In this document: positions 1-7,324 of the stretch, in pieces | Numbering within the stretch: the first letter of the stretch is position 1 | How the letters are laid out: each line of letters begins with the position of its first letter | Source of the DNA: Caryophanales bacterium | GTDB taxonomy: Bacteria; Bacillota_I; Bacilli_A; RFN20; JAISJY01 | Reading direction: 5' to 3' | Assembly (NCBI GenBank): GCA_031261365.1 | Contig: JAISJY010000181.1 | Span: 1-8,599 of the forward strand | Length of the DNA stretch: 8,599 nucleotides | Made by a program: the position numbers and the translations under genes | The notes under the pieces: model-generated | The model's input: the letters and a program-made list of their open reading frames with translations, nothing else | What the model was told of the DNA's origin: nothing | Databases searched by the model: none

Positions 1-1755
1 GGAGGAGAAGTTTATGATGCTCGACTTGAAAGTGCTTGGGCAACAAGTGAATGTACTCCGGATTGGGACAATGGTTGGATGTTCCCAATTTATGCTCCTG
101 CTGAAAAAGGAAAACTAATTCCTCAAAAAATACCTCCTATTAAAATATGTCAAGAATATCAAGCTATTCAAGTTTTTGATAATGTTTATGATTTTGCTCA
201 TAATATTTCAGGTTGGGTTCAAATAAGTGTTAGAGGTAATAAAGGTGATAGAGTTATTATTAAATATGCTGAGAGATTAGATAATAATAAGATAAATCAA
301 CTTAATTTAAGAAGTGCTGAATCTAAAGATGAATATATTTTAAAAGGAGAAGGTTTAGAAATATGGCATCCTCGGTTTACTTATCACGGTTTTCAATATG
401 TAGAAGTTACTTTAATAGGAGAAGTTATTTTGCAAAGTATTATAGCCCAACATTTACATACTGATAATAAATTAATTGGTTATTTTGAAACCGATGATGA
501 AATCATTAATAAATTACATGAAATCTCGGTTATTACAGAGCAAAACAATGAACATTCAATATTAACAGACTGTCCTCAAAGAGATGAAAGGTTTGGTTGG
601 TTAAATGATGTTTCAACTAGAGTATTCCAAGCAGTTAATAACTTTGATATGGATTTATTATTTTATAAAGTAGTTAGAGATATTAAAGATGCTCAAAATG
701 CAGAAGGAATGATAAGTGATACTTGCCCTTATTATACAGGAGGACAACCTGCGGATGTAACTTCCTTGAGTTTTCTTTTATTAGCTAATGAAGCTTATAT
801 TCATTATGGTGATAAGAAAATAGTTGAAGATTTCTATTTATATCATAAAAAGTGGGTTGATTATCTTTTAACAAGACAAAAAGATTATATTATGGATTAC
901 TATTATTATGCTGATTGGGTACCTGCGGATAAGTTACCAAATGCTTTAAGTGATGGTATTTATATTTCAACAGCCTTTCTTTTTTGGCATCTTAAAACTT
1001 TAGCAAAATTAGCAAAGTATATTAATAAGAGAAATGATAATAAAAGATATTTAGAGATAGCCGAGAAGGTTAGAGTTGCTCTTAATAAGAAGTATTATAA
1101 TGTTGAAACAGGTTTATATAGTCGGGGAACACATGCTGAATTAAGCTTTGCTTTAAACTTAGATATTGTGGAAGCAAAGGAAAGAGCAAAAGTATTAGAT
1201 AATTTAATTAAATCTATTAATGAGGTTGGAAATCATCTAACTTGTGGTAATCAAGGTTATAGGCATGTTTTTGAGGTTTTATGTAAAGAGGGTTATACTG
1301 ATTTATTTTTAGATATTTTAAAAAATCCAGAATATCCGGGTTGGGGCTTTATGTTAAAATGTGGAGCAACTACTGTTTGGGAAAGATGGGAAGAAGAAAT
1401 GAGTAATTTAATGGATTCTTTTGACCATCCAATGTTTGGGGCATATGACCAAATGTTTTATAAATATTTAGCAGGAATTAATTTTGAAGGGTTTGGTTGT
1501 GATAATATTATTATTAGACCTATATCGTGTCGGTTAAATTATATTAAGGCAAGTATTCACACGATACATGGACTATTAAGTAGTGAGAGTAAAAGAGTAG
1601 GGAAGTATATTAATTATACTATTACAGTTCCAAGTAATAAAATAGTGACCTTCATTCCTCCGTTTAAGATAAAAGAAATAAATGGAATAAAGAGAAATGT
1701 TAAAGAAGTTAGGTTAGAATCTGGTGTATACACCATAAAAATAAAGGAGAAATAG
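1..1755 (+). CDS. GH78 alpha-L-rhamnosidase, 5' end cut by window edge
   Basis: Inverting alpha-L-rhamnosidase (EC 3.2.1.40 family) that removes terminal L-rhamnose from glycans or glycosides. The frame is open from base 1, and the 26 codons before the first ATG (base 79) encode GEVYDAR, the conserved end of the N-terminal rhamnosidase domain, so that ATG is internal and the gene starts upstream. Counting visible codons: a beta-sandwich domain at about 55-136 (YDFAHNISGW, PRFTYHGF), an (alpha/alpha)6 barrel at about 160-500 and a C-terminal beta domain to 584. The barrel holds TDCPQRDER, with the likely general acid Glu196, and GATTVWERW, where Glu461 is the likely general base. The family motif HPMFGAYDQMFYKYLAGI follows, so the active site looks complete. 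The stop lies 3 nt before rhaA, whose ribosome binding site sits inside this gene's end, pointing to co-transcription and supply of rhamnose to RhaADB. Localisation cannot be judged because the N-terminus is missing. Confidence 0.95.
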   Translation, partial: GGEVYDARLESAWATSECTPDWDNGWMFPIYAPAEKGKLIPQKIPPIKICQEYQAIQVFDNVYDFAHNISGWVQISVRGNKGDRVIIKYAERLDNNKINQLNLRSAESKDEYILKGEGLEIWHPRFTYHGFQYVEVTLIGEVILQSIIAQHLHTDNKLIGYFETDDEIINKLHEISVITEQNNEHSILTDCPQRDERFGWLNDVSTRVFQAVNNFDMDLLFYKVVRDIKDAQNAEGMISDTCPYYTGGQPADVTSLSFLLLANEAYIHYGDKKIVEDFYLYHKKWVDYLLTRQKDYIMDYYYYADWVPADKLPNALSDGIYISTAFLFWHLKTLAKLAKYINKRNDNKRYLEIAEKVRVALNKKYYNVETGLYSRGTHAELSFALNLDIVEAKERAKVLDNLIKSINEVGNHLTCGNQGYRHVFEVLCKEGYTDLFLDILKNPEYPGWGFMLKCGATTVWERWEEEMSNLMDSFDHPMFGAYDQMFYKYLAGINFEGFGCDNIIIRPISCRLNYIKASIHTIHGLLSSESKRVGKYINYTITVPSNKIVTFIPPFKIKEINGIKRNVKEVRLESGVYTIKIKEK

Positions 1756-1758
1756 AAT

Positions 1759-3015
1759 ATGGATTCATTAGTTACAAAAAGATTTAAAGAGGCTAAAAAG
1801 ATTTATGAAAGTTTAGGAGTGGATGTCAATAAAGCTTTAAGAACATTTAAGACGATACCTGTTAGTTTACATTGTTGGGCTGGAGATGATATTAAGGGTT
1901 TTGAAGATTTAGGAGATGTTCATTCTGAAAATGTTGTGACCGGAGCTTACCCTTACCCTGCTAAAACAGGTGATGAATTAAGACAAGATATTGAAAAAGC
2001 TTTTTCTTATTCACCATTAAGACATAAAGTTAATTTACACTCTATGTATGCTGAAAGAAAATCTGCTAGAAATGATTTGAATATTGAAGATTTTAGAAAG
2101 TGGGTTGATTGGGCAAAAGTTAAAGGTTATGGTTTAGACTTTAATACTTCTTTCTTTACCCATCCGATGATGGATAATGGTAATTCTGTTACTTCATTAA
2201 AAAAGGAAGTTAGAGATTATTGGATTAAAGCAGGTATAGATAGTCGGAAGATATCTTTAGCTATTGGTAAGGAATTAAATTGGAAATGTTATAACAACTT
2301 TTGGTTTCCTGATGGTATGAAAGATATGCCTGCCAATAAGATGCTTTTTAGAACTTTATTAAAAGAATCTTTAGATAAGATATTTGAATATAAGTTTAAT
2401 AAAGAAGAAAGAAAATATACAGCAGATGTTTTAGAAGGTAAATTGTTTGGTATTAGTACTGAAGCTTTTGTGGTGGGCAGTCATGACTTTTATATTGCTT
2501 ATGCGGTTAAGAATAATATAGGTGTAACAATGGACTTAGGGCATTACAATGTTGGTGAAGTAATATCAGATAAAATAAGTGCAGTAGCTCCATTTGTTAA
2601 TGACATCATGCTACATGTAAGCCGTGGTTTACATTGGGACAGTGATCATGTTGTTATTCAAGATGACCAATTATTTGAAATAATGAGAGAAATTAAAAGA
2701 GCTGATTTATGGCAAAAAGTAGCTATTGGCTTAGATTTCTTTGATTCTTCTATCAATAGAATTGCTGAGTGGGCAATAGGTTTAAGAGCAACTGCTAAAG
2801 CTATTTTAGCATCTTTATTAGAACCGACTGAATTATTATATAAGGCTGAGCAAGAAGGTGATTATACGAGAAGATTATATTTATTAGATGAAGTTAAGAA
2901 CTTACCAATTAATGATATTTGGAATTATATTTTAGAAACAAAAGGTATAGCTAAGGGTTTAGAAGTTATTGATGGTATTAAAGAGTACGAAGAAGAAGTA
3001 CAAGCAAAGAGGTAG
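1759..3015 (+). CDS. rhaA: L-rhamnose isomerase RhaA
   Basis: Cytoplasmic isomerase (EC 5.3.1.14) converting L-rhamnose to L-rhamnulose, the first step of the RhaABD pathway. The 418 residues match the usual length (E. coli about 419). Residues known as metal and catalytic ligands in E. coli RhaA (E234, D267, H270, H294, D302, D304, D334) are all present at a constant offset of 8: E226, D259, H262, H286, D294, D296 and D326. They lie in LEGKLFG, MDLGHYN, LHVSRGLHWDSDHV and IGLDFFDSS. The constant offset means no indel across the core of the TIM barrel. VSLHCWAGDD near residue 35 and the C-terminal DYTRRL segment are also family-typical. The ATG is preceded by AAGGAG (1744-1749), 9 nt away, and gives the family N-terminus. 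Second complete reading frame of the rhamnose operon, 3 nt after the rhamnosidase and 3 nt before rhaD. Confidence 0.98.
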   Translation: MDSLVTKRFKEAKKIYESLGVDVNKALRTFKTIPVSLHCWAGDDIKGFEDLGDVHSENVVTGAYPYPAKTGDELRQDIEKAFSYSPLRHKVNLHSMYAERKSARNDLNIEDFRKWVDWAKVKGYGLDFNTSFFTHPMMDNGNSVTSLKKEVRDYWIKAGIDSRKISLAIGKELNWKCYNNFWFPDGMKDMPANKMLFRTLLKESLDKIFEYKFNKEERKYTADVLEGKLFGISTEAFVVGSHDFYIAYAVKNNIGVTMDLGHYNVGEVISDKISAVAPFVNDIMLHVSRGLHWDSDHVVIQDDQLFEIMREIKRADLWQKVAIGLDFFDSSINRIAEWAIGLRATAKAILASLLEPTELLYKAEQEGDYTRRLYLLDEVKNLPINDIWNYILETKGIAKGLEVIDGIKEYEEEVQAKR

Positions 3016-3018
3016 TAT

Positions 3019-3831
3019 ATGAAGAATTTATTAAAACATCCTTTATTATTAGAGTTCACTAGAATTACTGATAATATGTATCGTTTAGGTTATGATGAGA
3101 GAAATGGGGGAAATATTTCTTATTTATTAAAGGAAGAAGAAATTAAAGGTTACCTTAATCCTTTGAAAGTATTAAGAGAATTAGATTTAGGATTTGAAAC
3201 TAAAACATTAATCGGAAAATACTTTTTAGTAACAGGGACAACTAAATATTTTAGAAATACTTCTTTTGACCCTGAAACTAATTTAGGTTTATTTAGAATT
3301 AAAGAAGATGGTAAAACGGCTCAATTATTATGGGGTTATAAAGATGGGGGAACTTTTACAAGTGAAATCTCGGCTCATTTAATGGTTCATGAAACAAGAT
3401 TAGCAATTAATCCTAAAAATAGAATTGTTATGCATTGTCATCCTTTGAATATTATTATTTTAACTCATGTTGAAGAGTGGAATGAAAAGGAAGTTACTTT
3501 AAAATTATGGAGAACAATGACTGAATCTGCCGTGGTTTTTCCTGAAGGTGTTGGTATTATGCCTTGGATGGTAACAGGTAATAATGAAGCAGGGAGACTT
3601 ACTAGTGAGAAAATAAAAGAATATAGATTAGTAATGTGGGCTTTACATGGTATCTATGGAGTTGGTAATGATTTTGATGAGGCTTTTGGTTTAATAGAAA
3701 CTGTGGAAAAAGCAGCTGAATTATATTTGAGAACTAAGGCTTTAGGTGAGGTTAATACTATTGATAATGAGGGTATTAGAGCTATTGGGAAAAGATATAA
3801 TTTAACTTTAAAAGAAGAGTTTTTAAAATGA
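3019..3831 (+). CDS. rhaD: Rhamnulose-1-phosphate aldolase RhaD
   Basis: Zinc-dependent class II aldolase (EC 4.1.2.19) splitting L-rhamnulose-1-phosphate into DHAP and L-lactaldehyde. The 270 residues match the family (E. coli about 274). The phosphate-binding segment DERNGGNIS (26-34) and VTGTTKYFRN (71-80) are present. The zinc ligands are His139 and His141 in MHCHP and His210 in WALHGIYG, and Glu116 in TSEISAH matches the catalytic Glu117 of E. coli. AGAGG (3008-3012) lies 6 nt before the ATG. The stop is TGA, in an ATGA overlap with rhaB. The family-typical length, together with that junction, shows that TGA is a true stop in this organism. The L-lactaldehyde product would need a reductase or dehydrogenase that is not in this window. 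Confidence 0.97.
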   Translation: MKNLLKHPLLLEFTRITDNMYRLGYDERNGGNISYLLKEEEIKGYLNPLKVLRELDLGFETKTLIGKYFLVTGTTKYFRNTSFDPETNLGLFRIKEDGKTAQLLWGYKDGGTFTSEISAHLMVHETRLAINPKNRIVMHCHPLNIIILTHVEEWNEKEVTLKLWRTMTESAVVFPEGVGIMPWMVTGNNEAGRLTSEKIKEYRLVMWALHGIYGVGNDFDEAFGLIETVEKAAELYLRTKALGEVNTIDNEGIRAIGKRYNLTLKEEFLK

Positions 3832-5156
3832 TTAAATGTTATTTGGCAGTTGATATTGGGGCATCAAGTGGGAGAACTATTGTTGGTTATTATCAAGGTT
3901 CTGAATTAGTTTTAAAAGAAACACATCGGTTTTCTAATAAGGTAAAAAAGTTAGAGAGTGGTTTAGTTTGGGATATTGATAATTTATATAATCAAATTAT
4001 TAAAGGTTTATCTAATGCTTTTAAAATGGGGTATGAGCCATTAAGTTTAGGTATTGATACTTTTGGAGTTGACTATGCTTTATTAGACGAAAACAATAAT
4101 TTAATTGGTAATGTTAGAGCATATCGAGATGAAAGAGGAAGTAAGGCTAGGAAAGAGTTTATTAAAAAGTTTTCTGAAAAGGAACAATTTAATAAAACAG
4201 GCATTATTTGTTTAGACTTTAATACTTTATATCAGTTATATGATGATTATTTAAATAGTAAATTAGAAAAGGCTCATTCAATAGTTTTCTTACCTAACTA
4301 TTTATCTTATTTATTAGGGGCTAAATTATGTAATGAGTTTACTATTGCTTCAACAAGTGGTCTTTTAAATAATGAAAGTAAGGAATATGAAAAAGATTAT
4401 TTAGATGTTTTAAATATAAAAAGAGAACAATTATTAGAATTAGTAGAACCGAATACACTTATTGGAACTTTGTCAAATGAAGTTATTGAAAAGGTTGGTT
4501 TTAATTGTCAAATAGTTGCGGTTTCTTCCCATGATACAGCTTCAGCAGTTTATGGTAATAATATTCAAGATGATACTATATTTTTATCTAATGGTACTTG
4601 GTCTTTATTAGGAGTTTTATCTCTAGAGGCTATTAAAAGTGAAAAAGCTTATGAGGCTAATTTTTCCAATGAAGGAAGCATTAATGGGGTTAGGTTTTTA
4701 AAGAACATCATGGGGTTATGGATTTATAATTGTTTAAGAGCTGAATTAGATCCAACAGCGGATATTGTTTTATTAAATGAAAAAATATTATTGAGTAATT
4801 ATCAAGGAACTTTTGATGTTAATGATAGTAGTTTGTTTGCTCCTAAATCTATGAAGGAAGCTATACTTGAATTATTAAAAAAGAATAATGTTCCTTTACC
4901 TCAAAATAATATTGATTTATATTATGCTGTTTTTGCGTCTTTAACCTTGGCTTATCAAAAAGCAATTGAGGAATTAGAAATAATAGTTCAAAGAAAATAT
5001 AAAACTTTAACGGTTTTTGGAGGAGGCATTCAAAATGTTGTTCTTAAAAAACTAATGCTTCAAAATATAAAAAAAGAAATAATTTTTGGAGAAATTGAAG
5101 CGACTGCTATCGGTAACATTTTAAGTCAAGTAAATTATTCAAAGATATCAAGGTAA
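3828..5156 (+). CDS. rhaB: Rhamnulokinase RhaB, short at the C-terminus
   Basis: FGGY-family kinase (EC 2.7.1.5) phosphorylating L-rhamnulose at O1 with ATP, the step between RhaA and RhaD. Motifs in order: AVDIGASSGR (7-16, phosphate loop), GIDTFGVDYALLD (75-87), SHDTASAV (234-241) with the likely catalytic base Asp236 (Asp237 in E. coli), LSNGTWSLLG (253-262), FGGGIQN (397-403, adenosine binding) and EATAIGN (424-430). The start overlaps the rhaD stop by 4 nt (ATGA) with a weak AGAAGAG upstream, suggesting translational coupling. The protein has 442 residues against about 489 in E. coli. The N-terminal half is collinear, and only 12 residues follow EATAIGN where family members usually have several dozen, so nearly all the deficit is at the C-terminus. 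The last 22 bp overlap the convergent regulator gene. All ATPase-core motifs remain, so activity is plausible but not certain. Confidence 0.95.
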   Translation: MIKCYLAVDIGASSGRTIVGYYQGSELVLKETHRFSNKVKKLESGLVWDIDNLYNQIIKGLSNAFKMGYEPLSLGIDTFGVDYALLDENNNLIGNVRAYRDERGSKARKEFIKKFSEKEQFNKTGIICLDFNTLYQLYDDYLNSKLEKAHSIVFLPNYLSYLLGAKLCNEFTIASTSGLLNNESKEYEKDYLDVLNIKREQLLELVEPNTLIGTLSNEVIEKVGFNCQIVAVSSHDTASAVYGNNIQDDTIFLSNGTWSLLGVLSLEAIKSEKAYEANFSNEGSINGVRFLKNIMGLWIYNCLRAELDPTADIVLLNEKILLSNYQGTFDVNDSSLFAPKSMKEAILELLKKNNVPLPQNNIDLYYAVFASLTLAYQKAIEELEIIVQRKYKTLTVFGGGIQNVVLKKLMLQNIKKEIIFGEIEATAIGNILSQVNYSKISR

Positions 5157-6055
5157 ATATCTTGATTATAATCACCAAAGCTAGAACCAAAGATGTTAAT
5201 ACCTCCAACATAATGACTATCTTTTTTAACTCCTATTTTTAAAGAGATGTAATTTTGTTTTTTTAAGTTTAAATCACTTAATTTAACATTACTAATAAAC
5301 TCATTGTTTAAAGTTGAACCATTTTCAGTTATAGACCAATTAGTTAAAATACCAAATTGAGTTAAATCATTAGACCACCATTCTGGGTTGTTTTGTCCTT
5401 TTCTACCTCCAAAATCACCAGGAGAAGTATAAGTGCCTATTTCAATATCATTAAGCCAAATAGTAATATCGCTTTTCCAGTCATTTCTAAAGTATTGAGC
5501 TTCAGAACAAGTTTCAAAAGAAATAATAATTTGACTTATTTTTCTGGGTATTTGTTTTAAAGAGATACGGTATTCTAAAAAACCAGCCTTGAACCATATT
5601 AAACCTGCTTTATATCTTTCAGGATGAAAGAAGATGTTTTCATCATTGTCCATACCGATAGTGTGTTCAAAAGTAGCAATACCACAACCTGCTTCAATGT
5701 TGTAATTGACATAAGAACCAATTGGAATATTAAATCTTTGGTAATTATTCTTTTGAGTTTCATTATCTAAAAAAATAAAAGTTAATTGTTCAATACTTCT
5801 TCCTACTAATCTTATTTTACCTAAATTAGAGTTTGTCTTTTCACTCACGACAAAGCCGACTTCTTCTAAAATAGTAACATTTAAAGAGGTTGTAGATAAA
5901 GGTGAGTTTATCTTTTTAGCAAGTTCTTGAACATTTAAACTTGATTTAGATAATAGTTGTAATATTTGTATTCTTTGGGGTGAAGACAAAGCCCTTCCTA
6001 TATTGATTATTTCTAGATAATCATCAAAGATATTCATCTCTCTATTTGTTAACAT
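5135..6055 (-). CDS. ArsR-type HTH regulator with C-terminal putative ligand domain
   Basis: Probable DNA-binding regulator of this carbohydrate locus, 306 residues. Residues about 15-90 form an ArsR/SmtB-like winged helix-turn-helix: LSSPQRIQILQLL, then NVQELAKKINSPLSTTSLNV with the recognition helix, then LEEVGFV and the wing. The metal-binding ELCVCD-type motif of classical ArsR sensors is absent; the only cysteines are Cys124 and Cys183. Residues about 105-306 are a beta-rich domain with blocks that I recall from a family of ArsR-like regulators in Firmicutes: SPGDFGGRKGQ (211-221), PEWWSNDLTQFGIL (224-237), IGVKKDSHYVGGINIFG (274-290) and FGDYNQDI (293-300). The ligand is unknown; a sugar or oligosaccharide is inferred from the neighbours. 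The start is fixed by AAGGAG 7 nt upstream. The gene is convergent with rhaB (22-bp overlap) and divergent from the GH43 pair, so the pair and the gene itself are the likeliest targets. Confidence 0.85.
   Translation of the reverse strand: MLTNREMNIFDDYLEIINIGRALSSPQRIQILQLLSKSSLNVQELAKKINSPLSTTSLNVTILEEVGFVVSEKTNSNLGKIRLVGRSIEQLTFIFLDNETQKNNYQRFNIPIGSYVNYNIEAGCGIATFEHTIGMDNDENIFFHPERYKAGLIWFKAGFLEYRISLKQIPRKISQIIISFETCSEAQYFRNDWKSDITIWLNDIEIGTYTSPGDFGGRKGQNNPEWWSNDLTQFGILTNWSITENGSTLNNEFISNVKLSDLNLKKQNYISLKIGVKKDSHYVGGINIFGSSFGDYNQDIYLDIFE
5142..5166. terminator. Weak hairpin between convergent rhaB and regulator
   Basis: Two overlapping inverted repeats lie where the genes end tail to tail. 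AAGATAT (5142-5148) pairs with ATATCTT (5157-5163). Alternatively, ATCAAGGT (5147-5154) pairs with ATCTTGAT (5159-5166) around a 4-nt loop, with one G-U pair. Position suits a bidirectional terminator, but there is no T-run on either side, so intrinsic termination is doubtful. It may be a chance AT-rich palindrome. Confidence 0.25.
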
Positions 6056-6062
6056 ATTCTTT

Positions 6063-6068
6063 CTCCTT
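6063..6068 (-). promoter_or_regulatory. Ribosome binding site of the regulator gene
   Basis: CTCCTT on the plus strand reads AAGGAG on the minus strand, 7 nt before the ATG whose complement is 6053-6055. This picks residue 1 over the in-frame Met7 as the start and makes the regulator 306 residues long. Confidence 0.8.
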
Positions 6069-6069
6069 A

Positions 6070-6126
6070 TACAATATATTTGTAATAGTCAAAATAATTT
6101 TAACATATTTTTGTAATAGTATTGTA
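6070..6126. promoter_or_regulatory. Putative operator: four phased TTGTA half-sites
   Basis: TTGTA occurs at 6080-6084, 6111-6115 and 6122-6126, and in inverted orientation (TACAA) at 6070-6074. The first two plus-strand copies lie in a longer direct repeat. The steps between plus-strand copies are 31 and 11 bp, close to three turns and one turn of B-DNA, so they would lie on one face. The inverted copy makes TACAA-N5-TTGTA (6070-6084) just upstream of the regulator's ribosome binding site. The copy at 6122 falls on the candidate -35 box of the GH43 promoter. The layout fits autoregulation plus repression of the GH43 pair by the regulator; binding is inferred, not shown. Confidence 0.45.
6079..6120. 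repeat. Perfect 11-bp direct repeat in divergent intergenic region
   Basis: TTTGTAATAGT occurs at 6079-6089 and again at 6110-6120, with a start-to-start distance of 31 bp. The repeat lies in the 105-bp gap between divergent genes and forms the core of the proposed operator. I did not notice another copy elsewhere in the window. Confidence 0.8.
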
Positions 6127-6150
6127 TTTAATTGCAAGAAAAAATATAAT
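6122..6150 (+). promoter_or_regulatory. Candidate sigma-A promoter of the GH43 pair
   Basis: A perfect -10 box TATAAT (6145-6150) is preceded by TTGTAT (6122-6127) with an ideal 17-bp spacer. The -35 is weak (TTG of TTGACA), as expected for a regulated promoter. Transcription would start near A6157, only about 4 nt before the GH43 ATG at 6161, implying a leaderless or nearly leaderless mRNA. The -35 box overlaps a TTGTA half-site, so a protein bound there would block it. Confidence 0.5.
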
Positions 6151-6160
6151 TCAAGCAGAT

Positions 6161-7324
6161 ATGAAAAATATATCAAAAATAATTGTCTCATTGCCTTTGT
6201 TTGCTCTCTTGTTAATAGGTTGTAATAATAACCCAAGTAGTCAAGTATCAAGTAGTGAGAGTTCAGAGCCAGAAATCATAGAAGCTAAAAACAATTATTA
6301 TTCTAATCCCACTGTTCCAATTTTAAACGGCGAAAAGAAAATAACTTATATGGCTGACCCTTTTACTTTTAGAGATGATGATGGTTATTTCTATTTGTAT
6401 TGTACTCAAACTGAGGTTTGGTTAAATGAAACAACGAGGTCTTTTAAAAGAGGACCAACTTATAAATCTATTGATGCTGTTAATTGGGAGTACATCGGTG
6501 ATGTTTTTAATAATTATGTTATTGATTGGGGAACTTCAGGAGCTGGTGTTTGGGCACCTACTTTGATTAAGGTGGCTGATAAATATAATTTTTATTATTC
6601 TTTATCAACAGGTGGTGATAGTAATCCAGGCATTGGGGTGGCAGTTGGTGATACTCCTAATGGACCTTGGACTCATTATGGTAAATTATTTAATTCTAAT
6701 GAAATAGGTGTTAAAAACTCAATTGACCCTTATGCTTTTTATGATAATAATCAATTATATTTGGTTTGGGGTTCTTATGGTGGGCTTATTACCATTGTTG
6801 AATTAGCTGATGACGGTCTTTCTTTAAAGAATGGCTTAGAATATCAAAGAGAACATAAAGTGGCTATTGCGGGGTATGCTATTCAAGAGTCTAACAATTA
6901 TGAAGGAACAATTATAGAAAAGATAGATGATTATTACTATTTGTTTTTATCAACAGGTACTTGTTGTTCTGGAGCTTCTTCTTCCTATCGGGTTGTAGTT
7001 GCTAAAAGTAATAATTTATTTGGTCCTTATACTGATAGTAAGGGGAGAGATATGTTTAGACCAAAGTCTGGTGACTATGTTGTTAATCCAAGTGTTGGAG
7101 GAGTTATGGGTGTTGGTCATAATGGCTTATTTAGAGATGATTTAAATCAGTTATGGATGATTTATCATGGTTATGATACAACAGGTGTTTTTCCTGATTA
7201 TCGGATTACTTATTTAGATAAATTGATAATTAATAAAGAAACAGGAATGCCTGAGGTTAAAGATAAATTAGCAAGTAATCATCAAATATTGCCTGGACCA
7301 TATATTAAGATATTGGAGGAATAA
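6161..7324 (+). CDS. GH43 lipoprotein, arabinan endo-1,5-alpha-L-arabinosidase-like (first copy)
   Basis: Predicted surface-anchored glycosidase of family GH43 (inverting, five-bladed beta-propeller), probably acting on alpha-1,5-arabinan or arabino-oligosaccharides. The 387-residue protein starts with a type II signal peptide (MKNISK, a hydrophobic core, lipobox LIGC with Cys21) and a Ser-rich tether (26-36). The catalytic triad is visible: Asp66 in MADPF (base), Asp189 in SIDPYAF (pKa modulator) and Glu248 in NYEGTI (acid). GVWAPTL (129-135), NPGIGVA (155-161), CCSG (268-271), GVGHN (317-321) and YHGY (335-338) are typical of the arabinanase-like group; His320 matches the histidine near the propeller's calcium site. 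The start at 6161 is chosen because it begins the signal peptide, although no ribosome binding site precedes it. The stop abuts the next gene's ATG. GH43 also includes arabinofuranosidases and xylosidases, so substrate is moderately sure. Confidence 0.88.
   Translation: MKNISKIIVSLPLFALLLIGCNNNPSSQVSSSESSEPEIIEAKNNYYSNPTVPILNGEKKITYMADPFTFRDDDGYFYLYCTQTEVWLNETTRSFKRGPTYKSIDAVNWEYIGDVFNNYVIDWGTSGAGVWAPTLIKVADKYNFYYSLSTGGDSNPGIGVAVGDTPNGPWTHYGKLFNSNEIGVKNSIDPYAFYDNNQLYLVWGSYGGLITIVELADDGLSLKNGLEYQREHKVAIAGYAIQESNNYEGTIIEKIDDYYYLFLSTGTCCSGASSSYRVVVAKSNNLFGPYTDSKGRDMFRPKSGDYVVNPSVGGVMGVGHNGLFRDDLNQLWMIYHGYDTTGVFPDYRITYLDKLIINKETGMPEVKDKLASNHQILPGPYIKILEE

Noticed and set aside
3820..3840. TGA read as Trp (code 4)
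   Set aside because: RhaD ends at a family-typical length with TGA in an ATGA overlap with rhaB, and conserved Trp residues throughout use TGG.
5135..6055. Metal-responsive ArsR sensor
   Set aside because: No cysteine or histidine cluster typical of ArsR/SmtB metal sites is present in the HTH domain, and the long C-terminal domain and carbohydrate neighbours point elsewhere.
6073..6092. Minus-strand promoter TTGACT (complement 6087-6092) for the regulator
   Set aside because: The -35 match is good, but the only TATAAG-like -10 is 15 bp away and would put the transcript start inside the ribosome binding site. I could not define a convincing promoter for the regulator.
6122..6160. TTG start giving the first GH43 protein 13 extra N-terminal residues
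   Set aside because: It would place charged and polar residues before a signal peptide that is complete from the ATG at 6161, it has no ribosome binding site, and it coincides with the candidate -35 box.
6042..6251. Small minus-strand open frame across the divergent intergenic region
   Set aside because: It overlaps the regulator start and the GH43 signal peptide on the opposite strand, and its translation (Leu/Tyr/Ile-rich) has no recognisable domain. It looks like an AT-rich shadow.
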